A program made the translations under genes and the position numbers. The notes below the pieces were generated by a model that saw only the letters and a list, made by a program, of their open reading frames with translations, did not search any database and was not told where the DNA came from. Shown here piece after piece: positions 22,366 to 33,321 of a stretch of DNA of 64,000 nt; position 1 is the stretch's first letter, and each line of letters starts with the position of its first letter. Location of the stretch: the NCBI GenBank assembly GCA_033807775.1, contig CM066313.1, forward strand, positions 63,720,484 through 63,784,483. Reading direction: 5' to 3'. Source of the DNA: Saussurea involucrata. Lineage: Eukaryota; Streptophyta; Magnoliopsida; Asterales; Asteraceae.

Positions 22366-24782
22366 ATGGCCACCAACACAAACACAAATTATATAGACAA
22401 TTGTTCTTTTGCTAAACCCCCTAGATTTTCCAGAGATAACTCCAACTTATGGAAAAATAGGATGACACTCTTCCTAGAAGGTGTAGACCCTATTATGCCT
22501 TACTATCTCGAGAATGGTCCATTCATCCCTGTAAGAATTGATGCTGTTGTTCCAGCCGCTGAGAATAGACCTGCTATTCCAGAAAGGCTGGTCCCTAAGG
22601 AAATCTTTCAATGGACCGACGAAGATAAGAAGAAAGTGGATATAGATACAAAAGCCAGATCCATATTATCCATGGCTCTTCCTGACGAAGTCTACCATTC
22701 CGTCATGAATCTGAAAACATCAAAAGCCATGTGGGACACAATATGTGTTCAGTATGAAGGAACTTCTGAAGTCCATGACTCAAGAAAGATCAACCTGGTA
22801 AGACAATACGAAAGCTTCATTTCTGGTAAGAATGAATCTCTCTCTGAAGTTCACCAACGTTTTAATTGTTTAATTATAGATCTGAAAACTGTTGGTAAGG
22901 AATATTCTAACTTTGAAGTTCTGACAAAGTTTCTAGAATGTTTACCAGAAAGTTGGGACAATTATTCTATGTGTCTCAAGCTGTCAAAGGATCTAAAATC
23001 AATGACCCTTTCAACCTTATAGGGCACGTTGCTGAATCATGAGCAATCGAGCCATCTTAAGAAGAATCTTGTAAAAGATTCCAAAATCACCCATGTTGCT
23101 TTAATCTCAGAGGAACCTTCTACTCAGCGACCCTCGATCACTATCACTGAGTTAGAAAGTAACTCTGAAAGGTCATCAAATTCTGATTCTTCAGATGATG
23201 ATGAATCTTTGGCTCTCCTAACTAAAAAGTTCAGGAGATTTGCCAAAAAGAAAATGTTTAGAAAGAACAAACCTCTTTCCATAACTGACAAGCCTAGATC
23301 ATCAGCTTTTGTTGATAAGGCAACTGCTACTTGTTTTAACTGCGAAAAGACAGGACATTTCGCTAACGAGTGCAGGTCTAAGAAAGTTTCTAGACCCTCA
23401 GCTTTTACAAAGAAATCCTTTGTTCCAAGGAATAAAGATGACAAATATTCAAAGCTGAAAGAAAAATATGCTAAGCTGAAAAGCTTTAAGAAGAAGAGTA
23501 AAGGCCTGATGGCTAACTATGATTGGGCTGCTTCTGATGAAGAAGCATCATCATCTGACTCTAAAGATGATGAAGCAAATCTATGTCTTATGGCCAAGAT
23601 TGAAGAAGAGGAAGAAAGTTCAGACATTCCCTCCACTTCGACCTCTGCTATTCAGGTATCACCTTCCTTCTTTACCAATATTGCAAATATTGATGAAGCT
23701 GATAGTCTCCGTAAGATCGATCTCTTGACTAGAAGTTTATACGAAGCCATGAATGGCAAAACTGTGGTTGAAAACCAAAACCTTGATCTCGCTGAAAAGC
23801 TTAAAAACTGCCACCTTCAAATAGAAAAGCTTTCTAAAATTGAAGAAGATTTTAAAGATCAAGTATATTTAAATCAGCTAGTCAAAATCGAAAGAGCAGA
23901 AGCTATCGCTGCATTAAAAGCTGAAAAAGCTACTGTTGAAGGATGGTGTAATTCTTCAACAAAGATCACTGAGATAATAAAGTCTCAGATTCCCCTAAGT
24001 GATAAACGTGGTCTGGGTTACAAATATGATACTCCAAAACCAACCACTGAGCGTTCAATGCTTAAATTTGGAATGTTCGTATCCTCAGTCGCTGATACTT
24101 CATCTTCTCAGTGCTCCTCGTCCAATACACCAATCCCTGAGGAAACTCCTACCTCCTCAAAAGGCAAGGAGAAAATGGTTTATTCAAAACCTACCTCTGT
24201 CTCTAAAAACAAAGGTAAAGGAATTGTTATTTACCAGAATCCTCAGAAGGGTACCTTAGTACCAAAGCTGAATGCTTCTAAAGCTCAGTGACTCATCCCT
24301 CTGGATCAAGGAAGCAGATCTCTGGATCTATTCAGCGATCTACTCCTAGACTCAGAGTGGATGTCCTTGGTAAGAAATCTGAAGAACTGAATGTTCGTCC
24401 CATTTCTAAAGCCAATAGGTTACTTGGTGCTAGCACTTCTAATTCGAAATCAAAAGCTCAGCATTCAAATGGTCCTAGAACTACTTTTAGTTATAGGAAA
24501 TGTTATCACTGTGGACTTACCGATCATATTGCTAGTAAGTGCCCCACAGCCACCAAAGCTGAAAAGATAGCTAAGGTGAAGATTGCCCCCAAGGCAAAGA
24601 AGACCAACCCTGGTGCAAATCAGGTCAAGGTGAATCCTACCACTGAAATTAAGAAATTAACCAAAGTGAAGAAAGACAAAGCTGAATCTTCAAATGCTGC
24701 GAAGATTGCTGAATCTTCCATTCCAACTACTTCCACTGACAAATGTGTATACATGGTCAAGTGGGTACCCAAGAAAAACTAA
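22366..24782 (+). pseudogene. Element D1 gag
   Basis: ATG at 22366. The UBN2-type N-terminal domain carries KPPRFSRDNSNLWKNRM. There are two CCHC knuckles: CFNCEKTGHFANEC (23332-23373) and CYHCGLTDHIASKC (24501-24542); two is unusual next to the single knuckle seen in B and E. A coiled-coil region (about 23690-23960) separates them. It ends VKWVPKKN-TAA (24780-24782). Breaks: TAG at 23020-23022, where D2 has a tyrosine codon, and a one-base loss near 24286 that changes frame. Confidence 0.93.
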
Positions 24783-24800
24783 TCTTCCTTTGTATTGCAG
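24780..24800 (+). promoter_or_regulatory. Element D1 gag-pol junction: stop plus acceptor-like tract
   Basis: AAC-TAA, then TCTTCCTTTGTATTGCAG, then pol in the same frame. It could act by stop-codon readthrough or as a 3' splice site. D2 has the same tract one base shorter, which would break readthrough but not splicing. Confidence 0.5.
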
Positions 24801-27800
24801 GTTAAGAAGGGTATCTGGTATCTCGATAGCGGATGCTCTAGACACATGAGGGGAAATAAAAGCCTGCTCGCTGAATACAAGGAAGAGAAGGGTCCCTCTG
24901 TAACTTTCGGTGGAAATGGAAAAGGACATACCCGAGGGTATGGTGTACATTCAAATGGTACAACCTCCTTCAGAAGAGTCGCATATGTTGAAGGGCTGAA
25001 GCATAATCTTCTAAGCATCAGTCAGCTTTGCGACATGGATAACAAAGTAATCTTTACTAAGGAATCCTTCTTTGTCACTGACAAAAAAGAGAAGATAGCT
25101 CTCAACGGTTATCGTTTGGAAAATGTTTATGTAATAAACATGGACTCAACAACCACTGAGAACTCCTGTTTCTTCTCAAAGGCCTCATCTGATGTCAACT
25201 GGCTATGGCATAAGAGGCTATCTCATCTAAATTTCAAGACACTGAACACTCTTTCTTCAAAAGAGTTAGTCACTGGTCTACCTCAGCATTCATACGCCAA
25301 AGAGTCTTTATGTTCAGCGTGTGAAAAAGGGAAGCAGACCAAAGCAAGCTTTAAATCAAAGCAAGTTTCATCAGTGTCATCTCCTATACAACTACTCCAT
25401 ATGGATTTGTTTGGCCCTGTTAACAAACAATCCATCGCTGGAAAGAAATATACGCTGGTCATAGTTGATGAATTCCCTCACTTCACTTGGGTAATGTTTC
25501 TCCGTTCTAAGAGTGACACCCCTGAAGAACTCATCACCTTTTTCGGAAGATGGAAACCCTGAACAATCTGACCGTTCGCTCAATAAGGAGTGATCATGGG
25601 ACTGAATTCAAAAACAGCTCTCTTGATTCCTTCCTTGTGAGTAAGGGTATTTCTCACAACTTCTCTTCAATGAGAACACCGCAACAAAATGGAGTCGTTG
25701 AAAGAAGAAATAGAACAATTATTGAAGCTGCACGTTCAATGCTCAGCGATTCTCACCTGCCTACTCAGTTTTGGGCAGAAGCTGTCAACACTGCTTGTTT
25801 TACGCAAAACAGGTCGTTGATAGTTAAAAGATTCAAAAAGACAGCCTATGAACTCTTTCATGGGAGAAAGCCTTCAGTCAGCTTTCTTCACATCTTTGGA
25901 TGTCAGTGTTTCATACTGAACAACAGAGATGCTCTTGGAAAGTTTGATCCTAAGGCTGATGATGGAATTTTTCTTGGATACTCCTCAGTTTCCAAAGCCT
26001 TCAGAGTCTTCAATCGTAGAAGACAAACCGTAGAAGAAACTATTCATGTCACGTTTGCTGATACTGAAGAACTGAATCAATGGATGTTTTCTCATCTTGG
26101 TGATTCAGAAGATATTCCCACTCCTCATGCTCATCCAGTAGAAGATGATATTCCTCCTATCATTCCAAACATGCAGAATAGTGAAGCTGAAACATCATGG
26201 GTCTCAGCTGTTCCTATAAACATTATACCTACCGCTGAACCAAATGCCTCAGACATTCCATCTATCTCTCAGCAATCAGTAAATGAAATGACAAATGCAA
26301 GTATTACTCTCTTAGCTGAAACTCCAGAAGTAGCTGAAGCCTCATCTTCAGCTCCTCCAGTTCAAGATGAGTCAGCGACTTATGCTCCAGCTCAGCGATG
26401 GACCGTAAATCACCCAATTGATCAAATTCTTGGTGATCCAAACGCTGGTGTTCAGACTCGACGAAGTGCAGGTAATATTTGTTTATTTGTTAACTTTATT
26501 TCTCTAACTGAACCAAAGAAAATAAATGATGCCCTCAAAGATCCAAACTGGGTCAGCACCATGCAAGAAGAGCTGACTGAATTCGAAAGAAACAAAGTTT
26601 GGAGACCAACTGATAAAACAGTAATAGGCACTAAATGGGTCTATCGAAACAAGTTGGACGAACATGGTACTGTAACCCGCAACAAAGCTCGTCTTGTTGC
26701 TCAGGGATACAGACAAGAGGAAGGTATAGATTATGACGAAACATTTGCTCCAGTAGCAAGACTTGAATCTATTCGTCTATTCTTAGCATATGCTGTACAC
26801 AAAAACATCAAAGTACATCAGATGGATGTTAAGTCAGCGTTTCTGAATGGAAAGCTAAATGAAGAAGTGTATGTGGAACAACCTCCAGGATTCTCAGATT
26901 CTAAGCGTCCAGATTATTTTTATAAACTGGATAAGGCACTTTATGGCTTAAAGCAAGCTCCTCGTGCATGGTATGACACTCTTTCTACTTATCTCCATAT
27001 TGAAAAATTTGAGCGAGGTAAGATTGACAAAACTCTATTTTTTAGAAAAGTGAAAGGTCATATCATTCTAGTTTAAATATATGTTGATGACATTATATTT
27101 GGTTCTACTAACCCTGAGCTTTGTACTCGTTTCGCTGATAGAATGAAAGATGAGTATCGAATGAGCATGATGGGTGAACTAACATATTTCCTTGGTCTTC
27201 AGATTAAGCAAACTGAAAAAGGAACGTTTATTAATCAGGGAAAGTATGTTAAAGATATGCTGAAGAAATTTGATTTAACTAATAGTTCAGCTATGAAAAC
27301 CCCTGTGGCACCACCGCTGACACTTGGCAAGGATTCAAAGGGAATACCTGTTAATGTCACGCTGTACCGTGGGATGATCGGCTATCTCTTGTATCTTACA
27401 ACTAGCCGACCCGATATTATGTATGCAACATGTTTGTGTGCACGATATCAAGCTGAACCTATGCTATCTCATATGAAAGCTGTAAAGCGAATCTTTCGAT
27501 ACCTTAAGGGTACAGCGAACCTAGGTCTTTGGTATCCCAAAGATTCAGGATTCGATCTAACCGCCTATTCAGATAGTGATTTTGCAGGTTGCAAAATGGA
27601 TAGGAAAAGCACCACATGAGGATGTCAGCTCCTGGGTGGAAAGCTGGTAAGTTGGACTAGTAAAAAGCAAAATTCAGTATCCACTTCCACAGCTGAAGCT
27701 GAATATGTAGCTGCTGGAAGTTGTTGTTCTCAAGTCTTGTGGATGAGAAATCAGCTACTAGACTATGATCTTTAGCTCTCCAAAATTCCAATCTATTGCG

Positions 27801-28027
27801 ACAGCACAAGTGCCATCGCCATAGCAAACAATCCAGTACTACATTCAAAGACCAAACACATAGAAATCAGATATCATTTTATCAGAGATCATATGATGAA
27901 TGGTGATATAGAACTTCATTTTATCACAATTGATTATCAGTTAGCTGATTTATTTACCAAACCTCTTGATGAGACAAGATTCAACATTCTCATCAGCGAG
28001 CTTGGAATGCTGAACTTTGAAGGGTAA
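24783..28027 (+). pseudogene. Element D1 pol
   Basis: Domains in order: protease WYLDSGCSRHM (about 24820), with Arg where D2 and E have Thr right after; GAG-pre-integrase WLWHKRLSHLNF (25205); integrase with MDLFGP (25401), RSDHGTEF (about 25585) and NGVVERRNR (about 25690), so D-D-E is retained; Ser/Pro-rich linker; RT from NKVWRPTDK with EEGIDYDETFAPVARLE, YGLKQAPRAWYD and YVDDIIFGS (about 27080); RNase H ending LFTKPLDE. Breaks: one-base loss near 25540 inside integrase, TAA 27074-27076 two codons before YVDD, TGA 27617-27619 and TAG 27773-27775 in RNase H. Natural stop at 28025-28027. Confidence 0.95.
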
Positions 28028-29015
28028 AATCCTCAATGGTTCACATTGATCAGTGATAGGATAAAATCAACTCGTATAACCTATTCAATCATCTTCTCTC
28101 TGAATAAAACTTGGTTAAGATGATATCAAGGTATGTTTTCTCTCTCTGACAATCGCATGAAAATGCAAGATTTCAAAACAAAATGCATCGCTGAATATCT
28201 CTTCCTTAACAGCGATATTTTGAAAATTCTTAAAACCATCACTGATATTTTCATTCAGTGCTTCATGTTTGTAAAAGAGTCCCTGAGCTTTCAAAACCTC
28301 AGAGACATCCTAAAAGAATATGAAAGGACAGTTGTGACGTCATTGCAACGGATAAACCCCGGCACGTTTCTCTTTCTGACACACGTTTGCACGTCTCGTT
28401 CAAACTTCCAATCAAATGCAAACACGTGTCCGTGTCATGATGAAAATCTTTTCCCGCTCAAGATTTTCTCTCTCTAATCTCTCTATATAAACAAACTCGT
28501 GGTTTATATTTTTCTTTTACGCGAACAATCTTCCTCTGCAAGAAAGAATTCACTGTTGCATTTGTGCTTTCTAAAACTTCAAGAACTGTTCATCATCTTC
28601 TTAATCAAACATCAAGGTTAATATGTTCTTATTTATTACCGAATGCGTATAACTTGTTTCCGATCTTTTCCTTGTTTTAACAAGATCAAACAAAAGAACT
28701 TCTTAAAAATGAAATCATTTTTTTCATGGTTTTATGAACACAACCATTTCATGGTTGTTCTTCAAGTTTAAATGCAAAAATCTTAAACTTGTTCTTCATT
28801 CGTTTCCAGAATCTATTTCTTCATAGAAAACTGGATAACAAGAATAAATGGGTTTTACATTTCGTTTCTTAAAATCAAGAAAAACCCTAATCTTCATTAA
28901 GACATTTGTGCCTGAATGAAATGGATAAAATTTGAACCATCTTAATGGAAAATCTTTCCACATTAAGATTATTCTTATTTGTTAACATCTTTGGTTGAAC
29001 TGATAATACAGAGAA
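28028..29015 (+). promoter_or_regulatory. Element D1 internal promoter-like region and 5'-UTR intron
   Basis: No coding content. A consensus splice donor CAAG/GTATGT is at 28130/28131. CCAAT (28408-28412) precedes ACACGTGTC (28422-28430), with a TATA box TATATAA at 28484-28490. A second donor CAAG/GTTAAT at 28616/28617 pairs with acceptor AATACAG at 29011, four bases before the ATG at 29016, giving a 395-base intron. D2 has all of these in the same order, with a 394-base intron. I infer an independently transcribed and spliced mRNA for the extra ORF. Confidence 0.65.
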
Positions 29016-32000
29016 ATGGCATCGTCTGACATTCCTGCTACCGCTGAGAACATCTCCGCTGATTCTGAGGAAGTGGAAATTATCAAGGCTCCTCAGGTTA
29101 AGTTCCCTCTGGAACAACTAGATTGGACCAAAACGAACAACCTTTCTGCGCTTCTCGAGTTTGCTCCTCGAAAGCAAGTCACACATCTGAAAGATGCTGT
29201 GAATTTCCTAAAGAATTGATGCATTTCAACAGCCCTGACCATGTCACCTCCTGCAAGTCAGCTACTACTATCCCAGTTCTGGTACTCTGTCAGGCATTCT
29301 CAGTTACCATCCGCCAAAGATCCCTCCAAAACAATTGATTGTATCCTCAACGATACTGAGTATGGCACGATAAAGATCACACCTGCCATCATTCGCAAAG
29401 CTCTGAACTTTCCCAACGCTACAAAAGAAACTCCTTTTGTTCCTTTCCCTGACCATAAGAAACTCGCTGACATAGAAGCTCTTATTGCATTTTTCGATGC
29501 AATGGGCTATGTATGGGAAATTGGCAGACACAAGAAGCCCGAGAAGAAGCTGGCCCTGCTAAAGAAGTTGAAAATTCCCAGCGAGATGAACTTCATCTTC
29601 GCTCACTTAATCAGCTGCATGACTGCCAAGACCGGCTCCTCTGACCAAGCCGCTCAACCTCAGCAAGCAATGGGATACGCTCTGCTGAAAGGTCTACACA
29701 ATGACTGGGCATCTCTTATCTATGATGACTTGGTGCAAAGAGTAGACTTTGCCGCTGACAGACCTCCATGGGTTCCTTACCCCCGATTCATCAGCGCCAT
29801 CTTCCAATATGGCCTGAAGGACAGCTACCCGCAAGAGGGTGACCTGAAACTCTCTCAGGTTGGCCCTAAGGTACTTGACTTCAAACCAGTTGAAAATGAG
29901 GTACGTCTTTCTACCCTTTTAACTCTTCTCAACCCTTCTTCTTCTACTTCTATGGCTCCTTCAGCGACAATACCCATCGCTGATACCCTGGCCACAAAAT
30001 CCTCTCCTTCTAAGAAAAGGAAACAATCATCTACCCCACTTGGTTCTAAAAGGATCAAGAAAACAAAGGAGCAACCCCAGCAATCTCATGCTGAAGACTC
30101 CTCAGCTCTTTCTGCAGAGCTGAAGGAACGTTCAGTGGTACGCTCTGCCACACCTGAACAACCCATCCATTCCATCCCAACTTCAGCGTCTCTAAACGCT
30201 GAGGTTACAAACTTGGAACCTACCCAACCTCCTTCAGTCTCTCAAAAGACTGATGAAGTGATTTTCAGCGAATCCAACGCTGAACTCAGAACCCAACCTC
30301 CATTCTTATCCTTCGCTCCTCCCTCTACTCATTTGGTCTCTCCTCCAGTTTTCGCTGGAGCTGCCATCATTTCTACGGAAACTAAAGCTGATACTCCAGG
30401 AATAATGAAGACAGGACCTGCAAGACAATCCATGGGCACTTTTGAAGATGACATGGAACATTTTTCAGGAACCCGTAATTTTGACGAGTTCATCAATCCT
30501 TCTGCAGGTACACACCAACCCATAAACACTGTCACTAAACCCCAAACTTCTGAGCTTTCCTATGTTCACAAGTTCTTATATGTTACAGGTCCTAATTTGA
30601 GAGACATCAACGCCTCTCTGAAGTCCGTGGAGACAAAGCTGACAGGTCTCACCACTACTCTTTCAAATAACTCTAGAGCTGTAACAAACGCTGGAGAGAA
30701 TCTTATAAACCTGACAATGGTGGTGGAGACGAAGGCTTCCAAAGATGACATGAAGCAGGTTGATAAAACTCTCAGCGACTTCGCCAAGGTGCTCGCTGAC
30801 ATCTACACAGACTACACCTCTCTCAAAAATTCAGTTTCATCCATGTCCAGCGAGGTCACAACGCTGAAGACATCGGTTGGACAACTAGAGGTAGATATGT
30901 CTACTGTAAAGACTGACTTAGGCTTTGTAAAGACCGATGTTAGTTCGATGAAAACAATGATCGAGCAGCTACTACACAAAGCGAATACTCCTGCCCCTGC
31001 CCCTGTCCCTGCATCTGACAATTTCACAGCGGTGGATCGCACTGAGCTGGAGAAGATCAATCCTGCTATTTCTGGCCTTCGAGACAGAATAGCAAAGATT
31101 GAAGGTTGTATAGGTATCTCTGGCCAAGAAGACAGTGACCCTGCCAACGCTGCTGAGTCAACCCATTCCTCCCCCACTCATCATAAGAAAGACGGGGAGA
31201 AGAGCGCTGAAGATCTCTCCATGAGCGCTGAAGACCTTTCCCATGATGAATCTATCAGGGGAGAGAAGAAGGATGCTGAGGAAACCACCGCTGGACCTCA
31301 GGGAGATGAAAATCCTGAGGAAACCGAGAAGCTCGCCTCTATATCTGAGGGGGGAGCAACTCGAAGAAGAAGCTGATAAAACCGAATCCGAAGCAGAAGA
31401 TGAAGAAGCCGTCGACATCCCTGATGATGAACCATCCTCTTCTCCAAAGAATGATGATGAAGATGACGAAGATGACGATGACTTCTTTATCGTCAAACCT
31501 GCTTTGAGGATCAAAGTTCTTAAGGGAATCTCGATAAATGAACCTTCAGGGGAGCAGACAAAGACAAAACCCTCAGCCTCTGGAGCTGAGAAAGGCAAAG
31601 GCAAAAGCGTCGCTGAAGATGACAATCTGACGATCTTGCTTGAAAAGCCGGTTTGTCAGGTACACTAAACATCTCTCACTCCATCCCTCCTCTATCATAC
31701 ACTATCAGTTCTACTACCCAAGCCTATACACTTGAACAAATTTTCTCTCTCTGATTCTACCCAAGTTCTTACTTGTAAGATCGTTGTGTTTCAGCTAGTC
31801 CTCTCCCCTGTTTGAGGATATCGCTGAAGGTTCCACAACTGCGACTTCACCAATAATACCAGCGGCTGCTGAAGAAATAATCCCAGTCTTAGATTTAATC
31901 TCTGAGACTAATGAACCTGAAGAACAACTACTCTCACACAGACACAGACCTTCCTTGGCTCCTCAAAAGCTAAGTGAAGAGGATCAAAAAAGAAGAGAAG

Positions 32001-33055
32001 AGATAATAAAGTAATTCGAGGATCAGCGAATCATTCTGAGGCGTGATCAACTTCCTTCAGTTCCTCCAAAGTTCAGAATTTCCCAAAAGGAATACAAGGA
32101 TCACCTCAGAGCTGAAAGATTAATCGCTGAAAGAAAGGAAGCTGAAGAAAAGGAAAGAGAATACGCCATCCAGCTTTCTAAACGATCAGTGAAAGACCCC
32201 AAGCTGAAAAGAGTTCCTATTGAAGTTCAACGTCAGCTCTGGGAAGACGCCAAGAAGATAACTGAAGAAAAGAGAACTGTGTCTCAGTCCACTTTAGCCT
32301 GGTGCAAAGAAAAGGTCAACTACAGACTCTCTCCTGCCAAAATCAACAAGGTATTCATCTCTGGAAGAACAACCCTTGTTTCAATCGCTGAAGTCGAGAT
32401 ATTCAGAGAAGATAAGAAGTACGAAAAATTCTATGATGAAGCCATAACGAAGTACGGTCTCTCTGAATGGTTGGAGATCAGGTTAGCCATCCAGAAGTCT
32501 CAGTCGAAGTACAAGGAACATGTTGAAAAGCTGATCAACAAACAAATCGACTTAGTCTACTCCTGTGTGGATATTCCTCCTCCTCCTCCCCTCGAAAGTC
32601 AGAAAAGAAATGCCTCAACGAAGAAGAAGAAATCTAAATCTTCAATTGATGGCCCTGTCATACGAAATGAAACAGGTATTGGTTTTTCACGTACTGAAGT
32701 CCTTGGTCCTGATCCTGATCTTTCCATGCTTGACACATCTCTTCCTCCTGGTGAGACTTTCATCCCTGGCAAAGTCATAAGCGAACCCTACGGGATATTT
32801 TTCCATGACTACGATGGTGGAAAGCATTTTCAATGCATCTCTGAACTTCACATCACTCCCATCGAACAGCTGAGATATCTCATCTACTGGTGTGGCTTCA
32901 GGAATGACCCTCAGGCAAGACATCTGAAACCCTTGATTTTTGAAGAAGCGCTGATCAAAAGAAAACAAGGTGTAACCGTTCCTGACTGGATGATTCCCAC
33001 CACATCAATGGCCCTTGATGAACTTCTCATTAAGGAAGAACCCTTTACAAACTGA
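29016..33055 (+). pseudogene. Element D1 extra ORF after pol, intron-containing, broken
   Basis: About 1,300 codons ancestrally. The N-terminal helical domain (29016-29925) has RKQVTHLKDAVNFLK and MNFIFAHLISC and matches D2; it resembles plant putative envelope/transposon-protein domains. Then come a basic bipartite cluster KKRKQ...KRIKKTK (about 30013-30075), Ser/Pro-rich sequence, a long coiled coil (30590-30980), an acidic run of Glu/Asp (31380-31500), a candidate intron (31660-31798), and a C-terminal domain (about 32760-32900, HDYDGGKHFQCISELH) that matches the domain in A, B and C. Breaks: TGA 29217-29219, one extra G in the G run near 31350, TAA 32012-32014. No membrane helix or signal peptide is seen. 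Confidence 0.75.
31660..31798 (+). other. Candidate intron inside the D1 extra ORF (139 bp)
   Basis: CAG/GTACAC donor, T-rich stretch, and TTTCAGCTAG acceptor region. Using the second AG (31798) keeps the frame of the upstream acidic region and that of the downstream C-terminal domain; the intervening DNA has an immediate stop in the upstream frame. D2 cannot confirm it because H interrupts that copy before this point. Confidence 0.5.
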
Positions 33056-33307
33056 TATGATCGCCTATTTCTCTATTGTATCAGTTATTCTTTTGTACTT
33101 GTAATTTATTTCGCTTGTACTTGTAATCTTTCCATTTCTCTTTGTAACCTGATTCAAAGTTTTAAAGAAAGATTTCAGCGAATGTACTTTACTCCATCAG
33201 TACTGAAAAGATCCCAGAAAACAGTAAAAGGGACAAATATTTTATGAGTTCTTTTTATCCTTATGTTTTCATTAAATGGCAATTTTCTTTGTTTCTATGT
33301 CATAATC
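33056..33307 (+). other. D1 untranslated stretch between extra ORF and PPT
   Basis: T-rich, with one TCAGCG word at about 33176. No gene is seen. Confidence 0.6.
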
Positions 33308-33321
33308 AAATAGGGGGAGAT
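33308..33321 (+). other. Element D1 polypurine tract
   Basis: AAATAGGGGGAGA immediately before the 3' LTR. Confidence 0.92.

Noticed and set aside
24760..24800. Mini-intron between GGTACC of the WVPK codons and the AG before pol
   Set aside because: It would be only about 36 bases, shorter than plant introns normally are, though the GGTACC donor-like sequence is conserved in all four elements.
31158..31625. Minus-strand Ser-rich frame opposite the D1 extra ORF
   Set aside because: It is the antisense of the Glu/Asp-rich coding region; poly-Ser opposite GAA/GAT repeats is expected by chance.
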